Origin: Zunongwangia endophytica
GTDB taxonomy: Bacteria; Bacteroidota; Bacteroidia; Flavobacteriales; Flavobacteriaceae
DNA length: 64,000 nt
Direction of reading: 5' to 3'
Assembly: GCF_030409505.1 (NCBI RefSeq)
Contig: NZ_JAUFPZ010000002.1
Location: forward strand, 496,001-560,000
Position 1 is the first letter of the stretch. Every line of letters starts with the position of its first letter. The translations under genes and the position numbers were made by a program. Of the stretch, positions 45,081-53,262 are shown one piece after another. The notes beneath the pieces are model-generated. The model did no database searches and was not told the DNA's origin. It worked only from the letters and a program-made list of their open reading frames with translations.

Positions 45081-45728
45081 CTACCAGGTTCTTAACGAAT
45101 ATCCAGCATCCCAAAAGTGATATTCTAAGTTGGAAGCCGTAACGAAAGCTTCTGTCATTCTAGCTCGTATTTGGGGTGTGGTTTTCTCGGCATGTTCATC
45201 ACAAATCTGGATCGCTTTCGTAACCGCTTCACCAAATTCTTCTCCGGCGTAGGTATCGATCCATGCTTGGTAGGTATTTTCTCCATCTTTCTGATTTTCC
45301 AGAATGTAATCACCAACCGCTTTATAGATCCAAAAGCATGGCAGTACCGCGGCCATTGCTACTTCAAGATTATCTAAAGCAGCCGTACTTTTTAGAAAAT
45401 TAATATAATGGTGGCAGGCAGGTTGTACAATTGCTTTTTCTGAAACTCCAAATTCTTTAAAATATGATTCATGCAAAGCGCTTTCCACAATAATAGCATT
45501 TTCAGCAAATTGAAGAAAAGTAAGCATATTTTGAGTATCATAAGCTCGCGCACCAATTAGTGCTAAAGCGCGTCCAAAATTTTCCAGATAAGCCGAATCC
45601 TGGCTCATATAAAACTGAAATTTCTCTAAAGGTAAACTGCCATCCATCAATTCTTCTATAAATGGCATTTTTATAATTCGGTTGTATATTGGACTTATCG
45701 TTTGCCAGGTATCTTTACTCCAACTCAT
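45081..45728 (-). CDS. tenA: Aminopyrimidine aminohydrolase / thiaminase II
   Basis: A 215-residue TenA. It has YMSQDSAYLENFGRALALIGARA, catalytic Cys in VLPCFWIY (about 136), DTYAGEEF (about 160-167) and the late glutamate in ASNLEYHFWDAGY. It hydrolyses aminopyrimidine breakdown products of thiamin to HMP, feeding ThiD. Last gene of the thi operon, with 14 bp overlap with thiD. The presence of TenA and ThiM, without ThiC or ThiG in the operon, points to salvage. Confidence 0.93.
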   Translation of the reverse strand: MSWSKDTWQTISPIYNRIIKMPFIEELMDGSLPLEKFQFYMSQDSAYLENFGRALALIGARAYDTQNMLTFLQFAENAIIVESALHESYFKEFGVSEKAIVQPACHHYINFLKSTAALDNLEVAMAAVLPCFWIYKAVGDYILENQKDGENTYQAWIDTYAGEEFGEAVTKAIQICDEHAEKTTPQIRARMTEAFVTASNLEYHFWDAGYSLRTW

Positions 45729-46548
45729 TTTTGATTAGTTTTTGTGGATTATAAAAGTGATTTAATGGGCCATTACCTTCGCCGGTTTTTACATCTTTTC
45801 CGTTTTCGATAGCTTGATGTGCAAAATCCTGCCCTAATTTTATAGCATCGATTAAGTTTTCGCCTCTGGCTAAAAAGGAAGCGATAGCAGAAGATAATGT
45901 GCAGCCAGAACCATGCGTATTATTCGTATCGAATCTTTTGAATTCGTAAGAGTGAATTTCTCCATTTTCAGCAAAATAAAGCGAAGTGATTCGATCACTT
46001 TTTAAATGACCTCCCTTCATTAAAACAGATTTGCAGCCGAGTTTCATAATTTTTTCTCCTGCTTTTTTCATGTCTTCCAGCGTTTCAACTTTCATTTCAG
46101 CTAAAACCGCAGCTTCATCCATATTAGGAGTAATGACATCGGCTAATGGAAATAATTGCTCAATGATCATTTTTACGGTTTCATCCTCAATTAATTTATG
46201 CCCGCTTGTAGCAACCATTACAGGATCAAAAACCAATGCTGTTTTTGGATATTTTTGCAATGCAGCAACAATAGTTTTAACGAGTTCTGGTGTGTGTACC
46301 ATTCCAATCTTTACCGCATCAGGAAAAATATCGTCAAAAATGCTATCGATTTGTTCTGAAACAGCCTGATAGGAAATAGGAAATATATTTTTTACGCCCG
46401 TTGTATTTTGTACCGGTAGTGCAGTTAATACAGAGGTTGCGTAACAACCCAATGCCGAAAATGTTTTAATATCGGCCTGAATTCCTGCGCCGCCACTACC
46501 GTCGAAACCGGCGATAGTTAAGGCTGAAGGATATTTATATGTTTTCAT
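45715..46548 (-). CDS. thiD: Hydroxymethylpyrimidine/phosphomethylpyrimidine kinase
   Basis: A 277-residue ribokinase-fold enzyme. N-terminal substrate-binding segment LTIAGFDGSGGAGIQADIKT, FSALGCYATSVLTALPVQNT, the VFDPVMVATSG strand, and the C-terminal anion-hole/catalytic motif THGSGCTLSSAIA. It phosphorylates HMP and then HMP-P to HMP-PP for ThiE. It overlaps thiE by 14 bp and tenA by 14 bp, suggesting tight translational coupling. Confidence 0.95.
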   Translation of the reverse strand: MKTYKYPSALTIAGFDGSGGAGIQADIKTFSALGCYATSVLTALPVQNTTGVKNIFPISYQAVSEQIDSIFDDIFPDAVKIGMVHTPELVKTIVAALQKYPKTALVFDPVMVATSGHKLIEDETVKMIIEQLFPLADVITPNMDEAAVLAEMKVETLEDMKKAGEKIMKLGCKSVLMKGGHLKSDRITSLYFAENGEIHSYEFKRFDTNNTHGSGCTLSSAIASFLARGENLIDAIKLGQDFAHQAIENGKDVKTGEGNGPLNHFYNPQKLIKNELE

Positions 46549-47182
46549 TTTGATGATTCTGAATTTGATTTTTTATTTCTTTTGCAGCTTCTTTAGGATC
46601 GTTAGCAGCACAAATAGCTGAAACTACAGCAATACAATCTGCACCTGCTTTAATTACTTCAGCAGCATTACTAGCATTCATGCGACCAATAGCCACTAAG
46701 GGTTTTTTAGTTAAGTTCCGAATTTTTTTAATTCCCTCGATTCCCCATTCGGTTACTGTATTGGTTTTTGTACTGGTGCTATATACCGGGCTAATACCTA
46801 AATGATTAGCAATCTTCGTTTGCTCGGTCTCTAACTGCTCTAGATATTCTATAGAATATCCAATCGCTTTATTATGATTCCAAATTTGCTGAATTTCAGA
46901 AGGCGGAGTGTCACTGTTCCCAACATGAATACCGAAAGCATCAACAGCGTTAGCAACTTCAAGATTGTCATTGATTATAAGCGGGATATTATATCTATCG
47001 GTAAGCTTTTTCAGTTTTTCAGCTTTTTTTATAAAGTCTGAAGTATTCAGATTTTTCTCTCTTAATTGAATAATATCGACACCGCCTTCAATAGCCATTT
47101 CAGCAACTTTTAATAACGAATGATGCACGGAACTTTCTTCTGAAATTACCAGATAAAGTTGATAAGGAAAATCTGGATGCAT
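46535..47182 (-). CDS. thiE: Thiamin-phosphate synthase
   Basis: A 215-residue TIM-barrel enzyme: DIIQLREKNLNTSDFIKKA, IPLIINDNLEVANAVDAFGIHVG, and ISPVYSTSTKTNT corresponding to the pyrophosphate-contact loop. The phosphate-binding end is LVAIGRMNASNAAEVIKAGADCIAVVSAI. It joins HMP-PP and thiazole phosphate to thiamin phosphate. It overlaps the thiM stop by one base. Confidence 0.94.
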   Translation of the reverse strand: MHPDFPYQLYLVISEESSVHHSLLKVAEMAIEGGVDIIQLREKNLNTSDFIKKAEKLKKLTDRYNIPLIINDNLEVANAVDAFGIHVGNSDTPPSEIQQIWNHNKAIGYSIEYLEQLETEQTKIANHLGISPVYSTSTKTNTVTEWGIEGIKKIRNLTKKPLVAIGRMNASNAAEVIKAGADCIAVVSAICAANDPKEAAKEIKNQIQNHQNENI

Positions 47183-47982
47183 TATTCGCTAATTTTGAGA
47201 GTAGACATAAATTCTTCTTCAGTAATATTATAAAGTTTATCGAGAATATTTAATTGCAAAGTTCCCGGTCCTGCTGAAGTTTTAGCAGCAAGTTCGCCAC
47301 AAACTCCCAATAAAGCCATTGCGGCTAAGGTTGCTTCAAATTTATCCTCAACTACCGCGGCAAATGCTGCTGTGATCGCTGAAGCCGAACAGCCAAGTCC
47401 CGTAACTTTAGCCATAAGAGAATCGCCATTATTCAGCATCATTATTTTATTTCCGTCGATAATAATATCAGTTTCCCCAGAGATGCAAACCACGCTATCG
47501 TATTCAGTATTAAGCGCATTGGCAGCTTCGATAGCTTCGCTACTTGCTGCAGTGCTGTCTACGCCTTTGGTTTTTAGATCAGATGCCTTCGCCAGAGCCA
47601 TGATTTCTGAAGCATTTCCTCTAATTATTTTTGGTTTTAACTGAAGTAGCTCGGTAAGGATATCATTTCTGTAAGGCGTTGCGCCGGCACCCACCGGATC
47701 TAAAATCCATGGTTTACCGAGTTCGTTAGCTTTTTTCGCTGCCTTAATCATGCTTAAGCTCCAATATTCATCTAGCGTACCAATATTGACCACCAAAGCC
47801 TGGCAGATGTTAACCATATCTTCTACTTCAGACTGGGCATGTGACATTATTGGTGAAGCTCCTGCAGCTAATAAGGCATTGGCCGTATTATTCATTACCA
47901 CATAATTGGTAATATTGTGTATTAGAGGCACCGATTTTTTTACATGTTGAATATGTTGCCATAATAAATTTTCCATCATCAT
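47182..47982 (-). CDS. thiM: Hydroxyethylthiazole kinase
   Basis: About 266 residues. VPLIHNITNYVVMNNTANAL and GASPIMSHAQSEVEDM form the thiazole site. WILDPVGAGATPYR and the GLGCSASAITAAFAAV motif, with catalytic Cys, are typical of ThiM. It phosphorylates salvaged thiazole. An in-frame ATG at 48015 would add 11 residues. The family normally starts close to ENLLWQHIQHVKKS, so one of the three consecutive ATGs at 47982-47976 is preferred. First gene of the operon, 70 bp downstream of the TPP riboswitch. Confidence 0.92.
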   Translation of the reverse strand: MMMENLLWQHIQHVKKSVPLIHNITNYVVMNNTANALLAAGASPIMSHAQSEVEDMVNICQALVVNIGTLDEYWSLSMIKAAKKANELGKPWILDPVGAGATPYRNDILTELLQLKPKIIRGNASEIMALAKASDLKTKGVDSTAASSEAIEAANALNTEYDSVVCISGETDIIIDGNKIMMLNNGDSLMAKVTGLGCSASAITAAFAAVVEDKFEATLAAMALLGVCGELAAKTSAGPGTLQLNILDKLYNITEEEFMSTLKISE

Positions 47983-48051
47983 AAATTTTTGAGGCTTCAG
48001 GGAAAATTCTGGCACAAAGGTAGAGAGCTGATCTATTTTGGATCAGTAAAC

Positions 48052-48144
48052 TTTTCCCTACGACGATTTTAGCGCATCAGGTTCAAAGGGACTATCTCAA
48101 TTCTTAACAGAATACCCCTAAAGCACCGTAAAAGTAGGGTAAAA
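48052..48144 (-). promoter_or_regulatory. TPP (THI-element) riboswitch
   Basis: Read on the minus strand: P1 pairs CCCTAC (48139-48134) with GTAGGG near 48060-48055. A TTGAGA close to the consensus CTGAGA follows, and then the diagnostic CCCTTTGAACCTGATGCG and CGTAGGGAA. This matches the conserved THI-box. It lies directly upstream of thiM, so free thiamin pyrophosphate should switch off the operon. A CTGATC / GATCAG hairpin just downstream (about 48027-48047) may be part of the expression platform, though no long T run follows it. Confidence 0.93.
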
Positions 48145-48330
48145 ATGAAGGCTGAGAAAATTTTTAAATAGCTAAAGTTTTTAAGACTTAATTTTCTATT
48201 CAAATGTTTCTACCTGAAACATTAATTATTCTATATTTAGCGTGAATATTTATTTAAACTGAATATTTCGAGGTTGTACTTCAATATTTGAAGTTTCATT
48301 GTACGTTCTATTCTTACTAAATTTCATTAT

Positions 48331-49206
48331 ATGAAAGCTTTTAAAAATTTCAACAAAGCAGTTCTCTTTTTATTACTATTTGCTTCTTACGCTATGGTGG
48401 GACAACGCCAATTTGGTGCTGCGACGCTCTATACAGTTCGGGAAGAAATGAAGAAATCACCAGAGGAAACCATCAACGAAGTTGCAGATATTGGTTATTT
48501 ATATATTGAAGCAGCCGGTTATAGTGACGGACTGTTTTATGGATTGAAGCCTAAGAAATTTAAAAAATTGTTAGCTAAATACCATACCAAACCTTTGAGT
48601 TCGCATCAGGGTGGCGTTACTATGGAAAATGTAGATCAAATGATAGCCGACGTTAAAAAAGCCGGCTTTCAATATTTTGTGATTCCTGTTCCGCCATTAG
48701 ATAATTTTACTTTTGGAGGTAAAATGGGAATGGAAAATGACCTGGATCTTTTGGTTGAAACCTTTAATACTATAGGTGAAAAATGTAAGAAAGCCGGAAT
48801 AGAATTATTGTATCATAATCACGATTTTGAGTTTAAAGAAAATGAAAACGGAATAGTACCGATAGAATATTTCTTAGAGAATACAGATCCAGATTTGGTG
48901 AATTTTCAGATGGATTTATATTGGGTAACAAAAGCGGGTGCCGATCCTGTTGCTTATTTCGAAAAATATCCAGGAAGGTTTAAATTATGGCATGTAAAAG
49001 ATATGGATGAAGCGGGTAATTTTACTCCGGTAGGTGAAGGCACTATAGATTTTGAGAGAATATTAGACAAAAGAAAGGAATCTGGAATGAAATATTATAT
49101 TGTAGAACAAGATAATACATTCGATTTAGAACCTTTAGAAGCCATTAAAATTAGCCATGAAAATCTTCGCGATTTTGGCTTTCACAAAGTGAAATTTAAA
49201 AAATAG
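48331..49206 (+). CDS. Secreted sugar phosphate isomerase/epimerase-family protein
   Basis: A 291-residue protein with a signal peptide (cleavage near AMVGQ, about residue 24) and an AP-endonuclease-2/xylose-isomerase-type TIM barrel. Recognisable are SSHQGGVTMENVDQMIADVKKAG, metal/active-site strand ELLYHNHDFEF (about 153-163), VNFQMDLYWVTKAGADP, FKLWHVKDMDEAGNF and KYYIVEQDNTF. Such periplasmic members occur beside sugar-lactone or 3-keto-sugar pathways; here it is alone. Upstream, CTTCAA-TAT-TTGAAG (48279-48293) is an inverted repeat that might be an operator. A strong terminator follows. Confidence 0.88.
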   Translation: MKAFKNFNKAVLFLLLFASYAMVGQRQFGAATLYTVREEMKKSPEETINEVADIGYLYIEAAGYSDGLFYGLKPKKFKKLLAKYHTKPLSSHQGGVTMENVDQMIADVKKAGFQYFVIPVPPLDNFTFGGKMGMENDLDLLVETFNTIGEKCKKAGIELLYHNHDFEFKENENGIVPIEYFLENTDPDLVNFQMDLYWVTKAGADPVAYFEKYPGRFKLWHVKDMDEAGNFTPVGEGTIDFERILDKRKESGMKYYIVEQDNTFDLEPLEAIKISHENLRDFGFHKVKFKK

Positions 49207-49226
49207 GATTTTAAAAAAATATAAAT

Positions 49227-49262
49227 AAAAAGCCCTCTGATATTCTCAGAGGGCTTTTTATT
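49227..49262. terminator. Bidirectional rho-independent terminator
   Basis: Perfect 10-bp stem AGCCCTCTGA (49231-49240) / TCAGAGGGCT (49246-49255), 5-base loop, A run before and T run after. It serves the convergent genes ending at 49206 and 49293. Confidence 0.92.
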
Positions 49263-49292
49263 TATAAATTGCTTGAGAGTAGGAGTTTACTA

Positions 49293-49937
49293 TTAAGCAA
49301 TACATTTTTTGCAGCGATCATTTTCAAAGTCAAAAAAGGTATAGCAAATCTCTTTAAAATCATCATAGATCTCACAAATTGTATTTTCTATAAATTGGCT
49401 GAAATTTTTTAATTCTGAATTTTCTTCGGAATTTAATAATTCATCAGATAGCAGTACGTAGGTTTTACTTTCTACTGAATTTTTAAGCAAATGATGAGCC
49501 TCAATCACTGTTTGTCCATATAACTTTTCAAACTTGCCTATATTGTATTGAGCGAGTGGCCCATAATGGGCAATCATTTTTAGAGATAGATCGATATTTA
49601 ACTGAAATTCTTCTTCTAGAAACCCAATTTCTTGGTTAAATACTTCTTTCATAAGACAAAATTGGTTTAAAATTTCTTTTGCTGAAATACGCTCACCGTA
49701 TTTAAAAAAGAGAACAGCATCACCTTCAATTTCCGAAATTTGAAGATCTAAGGTGTTACTTTTAATAATCGCGTTTAGTAATTTTGAAATTATAACTTTT
49801 CCGGTTTCAAAATCTGTAGTTTCAACAAAGCGACTAAAACCACTAATATCAGGAATAATTATTGTTCCTTTTAAAACTTTAGACTGGTATCCAATAGGAT
49901 TTATAAGGTAAGGAAGTTGTGTAATTGTTCTTTTCAT
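49293..49937 (-). CDS. DUF2652 protein, class III nucleotide cyclase-like fold
   Basis: A 214-residue protein. GTIIIPDISGFSRFVETTDFETG (shown as IIIPDISGFSRFVETTD) and LQISEIEGDAVLFF match the two metal-binding segments of class III adenylate/guanylate cyclases, as in DUF2652 (PF10851). LKMIAHYGPLAQYNIGKFEKLYGQTVIEAHHLLK is also typical of this group (about 128-161). The base-selecting residues of true cyclases are not evident, so activity is uncertain. The C-terminus is cysteine-containing (RCKKCIA). Divergent from an HxlR regulator with 172 bp between. Confidence 0.8.
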   Translation of the reverse strand: MKRTITQLPYLINPIGYQSKVLKGTIIIPDISGFSRFVETTDFETGKVIISKLLNAIIKSNTLDLQISEIEGDAVLFFKYGERISAKEILNQFCLMKEVFNQEIGFLEEEFQLNIDLSLKMIAHYGPLAQYNIGKFEKLYGQTVIEAHHLLKNSVESKTYVLLSDELLNSEENSELKNFSQFIENTICEIYDDFKEICYTFFDFENDRCKKCIA

Positions 49938-50015
49938 GGCCGATTTTCGATAGACAGTTTAATAATCCATAAACTATTTCTTTTGGTCTTTACTAATCGC
50001 ACATGCTTACAGTGA

Positions 50016-50048
50016 TTGAGGTGAATAACACTAATATTTGTACATTTG
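50016..50048 (+). promoter_or_regulatory. Promoter TTG-N22-TACATTTG for the HxlR gene
   Basis: TTG at 50016-50018 and TACATTTG at 50041-50048 (TAnnTTTG), 62 bp before the ATG at 50110. Confidence 0.5.
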
Positions 50049-50109
50049 CTTTACAAAAGTTAGTTAGAATTTATAAGTAAGTAATAAAGATCTTGTTAGT
50101 ATTGATTTT

Positions 50110-50460
50110 ATGGGACAATTATTAGAAAAAAAGGCTTGTGAGAGTAGGTTAGGAGCAATAGATGATGCGCTCTACGCGATTGGTGGGAAATGGAAATTAA
50201 AGATAATTATAGCTCTAAAAGAAGGCAATAAGCGATTTAATGAGTTACAGCGTGCCTTGAATATTTCTGCTAGAATGCTATCCAGAGAATTAAAAGATTT
50301 GGAATTGAACGGATTTGTAGAACGCAAAGTCTATACGGAAACGCCAATAGTCATTGAATACGAATTAACAGAGTACAGTAATTCTCTTTCAGAAATTTTA
50401 GAAGCCCTAAGCTCGTGGGGAAAAAAGCATCGTCAAAAACTAATTGATGAACGCTCTTGA
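50110..50460 (+). CDS. HxlR-family winged-helix transcriptional regulator
   Basis: A 116-residue protein. After a Cys at about residue 10 (KKACESRLGAIDDAL) comes the HxlR core: IGGKWKLKIIIALKEGNKRFNELQRAL, SARMLSRELKDLELNGFVERKVY, PIVIEYELTEYSNSL. HxlR members often sense electrophiles or oxidants through an N-terminal cysteine, which is present here. Its target may be the divergent DUF2652 gene or itself. Confidence 0.93.
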   Translation: MGQLLEKKACESRLGAIDDALYAIGGKWKLKIIIALKEGNKRFNELQRALNISARMLSRELKDLELNGFVERKVYTETPIVIEYELTEYSNSLSEILEALSSWGKKHRQKLIDERS

Positions 50461-50605
50461 TTTTACTGAATTATCATATTTCCGAAAATGATTTCAATAG
50501 AATAAAATAAAACGTAAAAAGTACCGTTATTATATAGAGAAATTCATATTGCTGAATTTTTCATTATTGATTAACCACAATTAGCCTAATCAAACGTGGA
50601 TTTAC

Positions 50606-50636
50606 AAAGCCTTTCGATAAGAAAGGCTTTTTTTTG
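50606..50636 (+). terminator. Rho-independent terminator after the HxlR gene
   Basis: Perfect 10-bp stem AAAGCCTTTC (50606-50615) / GAAAGGCTTT (50621-50630), loop GATAA, T run. It lies in the 357-bp gap 50461-50817, in which I see no other element. Confidence 0.9.
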
Positions 50637-50817
50637 CCTAGTTTTTGGCTAGTGGGAAGTAAAGTATTTAGAAATTTTATAATTTTAATTAAAATTTTCT
50701 TTCAACTTTTAAATTTAGTTTTAGGATTACAATAATTTTCTTAATTTAATCCTCAATAAAATGTTTTATATAATTTTTTGGCAAAATACTTGTTATAGAT
50801 AAGTCCCAAATTACCCG

Positions 50818-51462
50818 ATGATGCTGCTAGAGATGCTGAATTATAGATATCAGGAAGATACCTCTGTGATACGAAAGGCTATGGATTATTGTCATAACCT
50901 TTTGAAAAACAGTAGGTGTTCTAAACTGCCTTATCATAATATTCAGCATACTTTTGAAGTGTATCAATATGCTAAAAAGATAGCTAATTATGAGTCTTTG
51001 TCTAAAGATGATGAAGAAATTGTGGTTTTGGCTTCCTTGTTTCATGATACGGGTAACAGTAATTCTTATAAAGAGCACGAAAAAATAAGTGCTAAAAATG
51101 CTGAACTTTTCTTAGAGAGCGTAGGATATCCTCACGAGAAAATACAACAAGTGATCTCTTGCATTTGTGCGACTAAAATGCCACAAGCGCCAAAAAATAA
51201 ATTGGAAGAAGTTCTATGCGATGCAGATTTAGCTCATCTAGGCACAAATTCTTTCCGTTCTAAGAATAAACTATTAAGATCTGAATGGTTTAAATGCTTC
51301 AATAAAAACTATAGTGATGTTGAATGGTTAGAAAATAATATCTGTTTTCTAGAATCTCATTCCTATTTCACGAATTATGGTAATGAAATTTTACTTCCGA
51401 AGAAAGAAAAAAATTTGCAGCTGGTAAAGCAGGCATATTCCAGATTACTTGCTAAAAAATAG
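50818..51462 (+). CDS. HD-domain metal-dependent phosphohydrolase-like protein
   Basis: A 214-residue protein. HD-family residues are YHNIQHTFEV (H44), ASLFHDTGN (H76-D77) and CDADLAHLG (late Asp). The opening PYHNIQHT resembles the start of cyclic-nucleotide phosphodiesterase-type HD domains rather than RelA/SpoT. Cytoplasmic. It precedes the Crp/Fnr regulator by 62 bp in the same direction, so they may share a transcript. The substrate is unknown; a nucleotide or cyclic nucleotide is likely. Confidence 0.85.
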   Translation: MMLLEMLNYRYQEDTSVIRKAMDYCHNLLKNSRCSKLPYHNIQHTFEVYQYAKKIANYESLSKDDEEIVVLASLFHDTGNSNSYKEHEKISAKNAELFLESVGYPHEKIQQVISCICATKMPQAPKNKLEEVLCDADLAHLGTNSFRSKNKLLRSEWFKCFNKNYSDVEWLENNICFLESHSYFTNYGNEILLPKKEKNLQLVKQAYSRLLAKK

Positions 51463-51524
51463 TTGTATAAGTCTACAGATTTTACTCACGTACTTGTTTT
51501 AAAAACTCATAACTCTAAAGCCAA

Positions 51525-52157
51525 ATGTTTGAAAAATTACATGAAGCCTATCATTTTATATTCGAAGATGAGCTTTTAAAAGAGATTGAAAAATCTGGCC
51601 AAATTAAACATTTTAAAGCAGGTGAACTGATTATTGATTTTGGCGATACGCTAAGATCAATGCCACTTCTATTAGGTGGGGCGATTAAAATACTGCGAGA
51701 GGATAAAGACGGGGACGAGCTTTTGCTCTATTTTTTAGAACGTGGTGATACCTGCGCTATGACTTTAAGCTGCTGTTTAGGAACTACAAAAAGCGAAATT
51801 AGAGCGATTGCTGAAAAGGATACGAGTTTGATCATGATTCCTATTCAAAAAATGGAAGAATGGACATCTAAATATAAAAGTTGGAGAAATTTTGTTTTTG
51901 AAAGCTATCACACGCGTTTAACGGAAATGCTAGATACTATAGATACTTTTGCTTTTCTAAATATGGATGGCCGTATCATGAAGTATTTACGGGATAAAGC
52001 TAAGATAAATCAAAATGAAATGGTGAATAGTACCCATCAGCAAATTGCGTACGATCTTCACACTTCTAGAGTTGTGGTTTCCAGAATTTTGAAAAAATTA
52101 GAAATCGATGCCAAAATAAGGTTATATAGAAATCAAATCGAAGTTCTAGATCTATAA
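51525..52157 (+). CDS. Crp/Fnr-family transcriptional regulator with a cysteine cluster
   Basis: A 210-residue protein. The cyclic-nucleotide-binding-type beta-roll spans about 10-115 and the HTH about 140-205 (STHQQIAYDLHTSRVVVSRILKKLE in two parts: STHQQIAYDLHTS, RVVVSRILKKLE). The sensor domain carries C77, C83 and C84 (GDTCAMTLSCCLG) and lacks the canonical cAMP-phosphate RxS motif, so thiol/persulfide or redox sensing is plausible (inference). It lies 79 bp before tauE. The GTAAC-N4-GTTAC operators at 52177 and 62204 are likely its targets, since Fnr/Crp proteins bind such palindromes at about -41.5. Confidence 0.9.
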   Translation: MFEKLHEAYHFIFEDELLKEIEKSGQIKHFKAGELIIDFGDTLRSMPLLLGGAIKILREDKDGDELLLYFLERGDTCAMTLSCCLGTTKSEIRAIAEKDTSLIMIPIQKMEEWTSKYKSWRNFVFESYHTRLTEMLDTIDTFAFLNMDGRIMKYLRDKAKINQNEMVNSTHQQIAYDLHTSRVVVSRILKKLEIDAKIRLYRNQIEVLDL

Positions 52158-52176
52158 CTAAAAAAAGTTAAATTTT

Positions 52177-52190
52177 GTAACAAAGGTTAC
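52177..52190 (+). promoter_or_regulatory. Candidate Crp/Fnr operator GTAACaaagGTTAC (tauE)
   Basis: A 14-bp inverted repeat with perfect 5-bp arms. Its last base is 22 bp before the -7 element TATATTTG at 52213-52220, the same spacing as at 62204. This places the centre near -41.5, the class II activator position. No TTG-type -33 element is present, which fits activator dependence. Confidence 0.7.
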
Positions 52191-52212
52191 CGCATACTTC
52201 CACTGTGACTAG

Positions 52213-52220
52213 TATATTTG
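52213..52220 (+). promoter_or_regulatory. -7 element TATATTTG of the tauE promoter
   Basis: Exact TAnnTTTG match 16 bp before ATG 52237. It works with the operator at 52177-52190. Confidence 0.6.
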
Positions 52221-52236
52221 CCGACAAATATTAACA

Positions 52237-53052
52237 ATGGAGCTAGCTCAGGTAATAGGATTTATAGGCGCACTAATCATTGGTTTAGTTTTAGGACTTA
52301 CCGGCGGTGGTGGTTCTATACTTACCGTTCCTGTTTTTGTATACATATTGCATATAAATCCTGTAACAGCTACTGCATATTCTCTTTTCGTGGTAGGATC
52401 CAGCTCTGCTGTAGGAGCAATCGATAATTTTAATAAGGGTAGGATCGATTTTAAAAGTTCAATCATTTTTGCGCTTCCGGCCGTGATTGCAATATTTTCT
52501 ACACGTAAATTTCTACTTCCGGCAATACCAGATCATATTTTAAATCTAGGCGATTTTGAGCTTACAAAAGATTTAATGATCATGATCTTTTTTGGAATTT
52601 TAATGCTACTAGCATCCATTTCCATGATCTTCAAAAAAGATAAAACTTGTAGCGAAGATTCTGGTAGTGAATCAAATCCTATAAATTTGTTGATGATGTT
52701 TTTGGGTGCACTAACGGGGATCGTTACCGGTTTAGTTGGTGCTGGCGGAGGATTCATTATTGTTCCGATTCTGGTTTTCTTAGCGGGGTTAAGGATGAAA
52801 GAAGCTGTAGGAACTTCACTATTTATAATTTCAATTAATTCGATCATCGGTTTTCTTGGGGATTTAGGTCATCTGCAAGTCGATTGGATCTTTCTTTTCA
52901 TCTTTACATTATTATCCATGGTGGGTATTTTCTTCGGAATATATCTTAGCCGGTTTATCAATTCTCAGAAATTGAAAAAGGCATTTGGTTATATGGTTTT
53001 GGTGATGGGAATTTATATTCTTTGGAAAGAACTTACGGCAAGCGGTATTTGA
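52237..53052 (+). CDS. TauE/SafE-family sulfite/organosulfonate exporter
   Basis: A 271-residue membrane protein with about eight hydrophobic helices and the internal duplication typical of TauE/SafE: GLTGGGGSILTVPVFVYIL at about 24-42 and GLVGAGGGFIIVPILVFLAG at about 165-184. Members export sulfite, sulfoacetate or other sulfur anions. Its promoter carries the same operator as the MBL-rhodanese operon, which supports a sulfur role: persulfide oxidation yields sulfite that must be removed. Confidence 0.92.
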   Translation: MELAQVIGFIGALIIGLVLGLTGGGGSILTVPVFVYILHINPVTATAYSLFVVGSSSAVGAIDNFNKGRIDFKSSIIFALPAVIAIFSTRKFLLPAIPDHILNLGDFELTKDLMIMIFFGILMLLASISMIFKKDKTCSEDSGSESNPINLLMMFLGALTGIVTGLVGAGGGFIIVPILVFLAGLRMKEAVGTSLFIISINSIIGFLGDLGHLQVDWIFLFIFTLLSMVGIFFGIYLSRFINSQKLKKAFGYMVLVMGIYILWKELTASGI

Positions 53053-53262
53053 TATATTAAACTCCACTTCACAAAACCGACTATTAAATTCTCACTAATT
53101 TTTCATCATAGGTTAGAATATATGATTTAACAGATTTCTGACTAAATTTCCTGAACTTCAGTAAGGCTATAGCGGTAATATTACCTAAATTTAAGGGTAA
53201 TTATAAAGTTTTTCCTCATCACGATAACACGCTGTTTTTAAGGGTGTTTCAAAATTTACTAA

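Noticed and set aside
48015..48022. Minus-strand TACCTTTG, an exact TAnnTTTG between the TPP riboswitch and thiM
   Set aside because: A promoter here would bypass the riboswitch. No TTG lies at the expected -33 distance, so it is most likely chance.
48279..48293. Inverted repeat CTTCAA-TAT-TTGAAG before the sugar isomerase-like gene as a defined operator
   Set aside because: It occurs once, no regulator is adjacent and no exact -7 element can be placed relative to it; mentioned only in the gene entry.
53174..53185. Perfect palindrome GGTAATATTACC before cydA as a Crp/Fnr site
   Set aside because: The arms differ from GTAAC/GTTAC and no -7 element follows at the 22-bp spacing. A 12-bp AT-rich palindrome can occur by chance.
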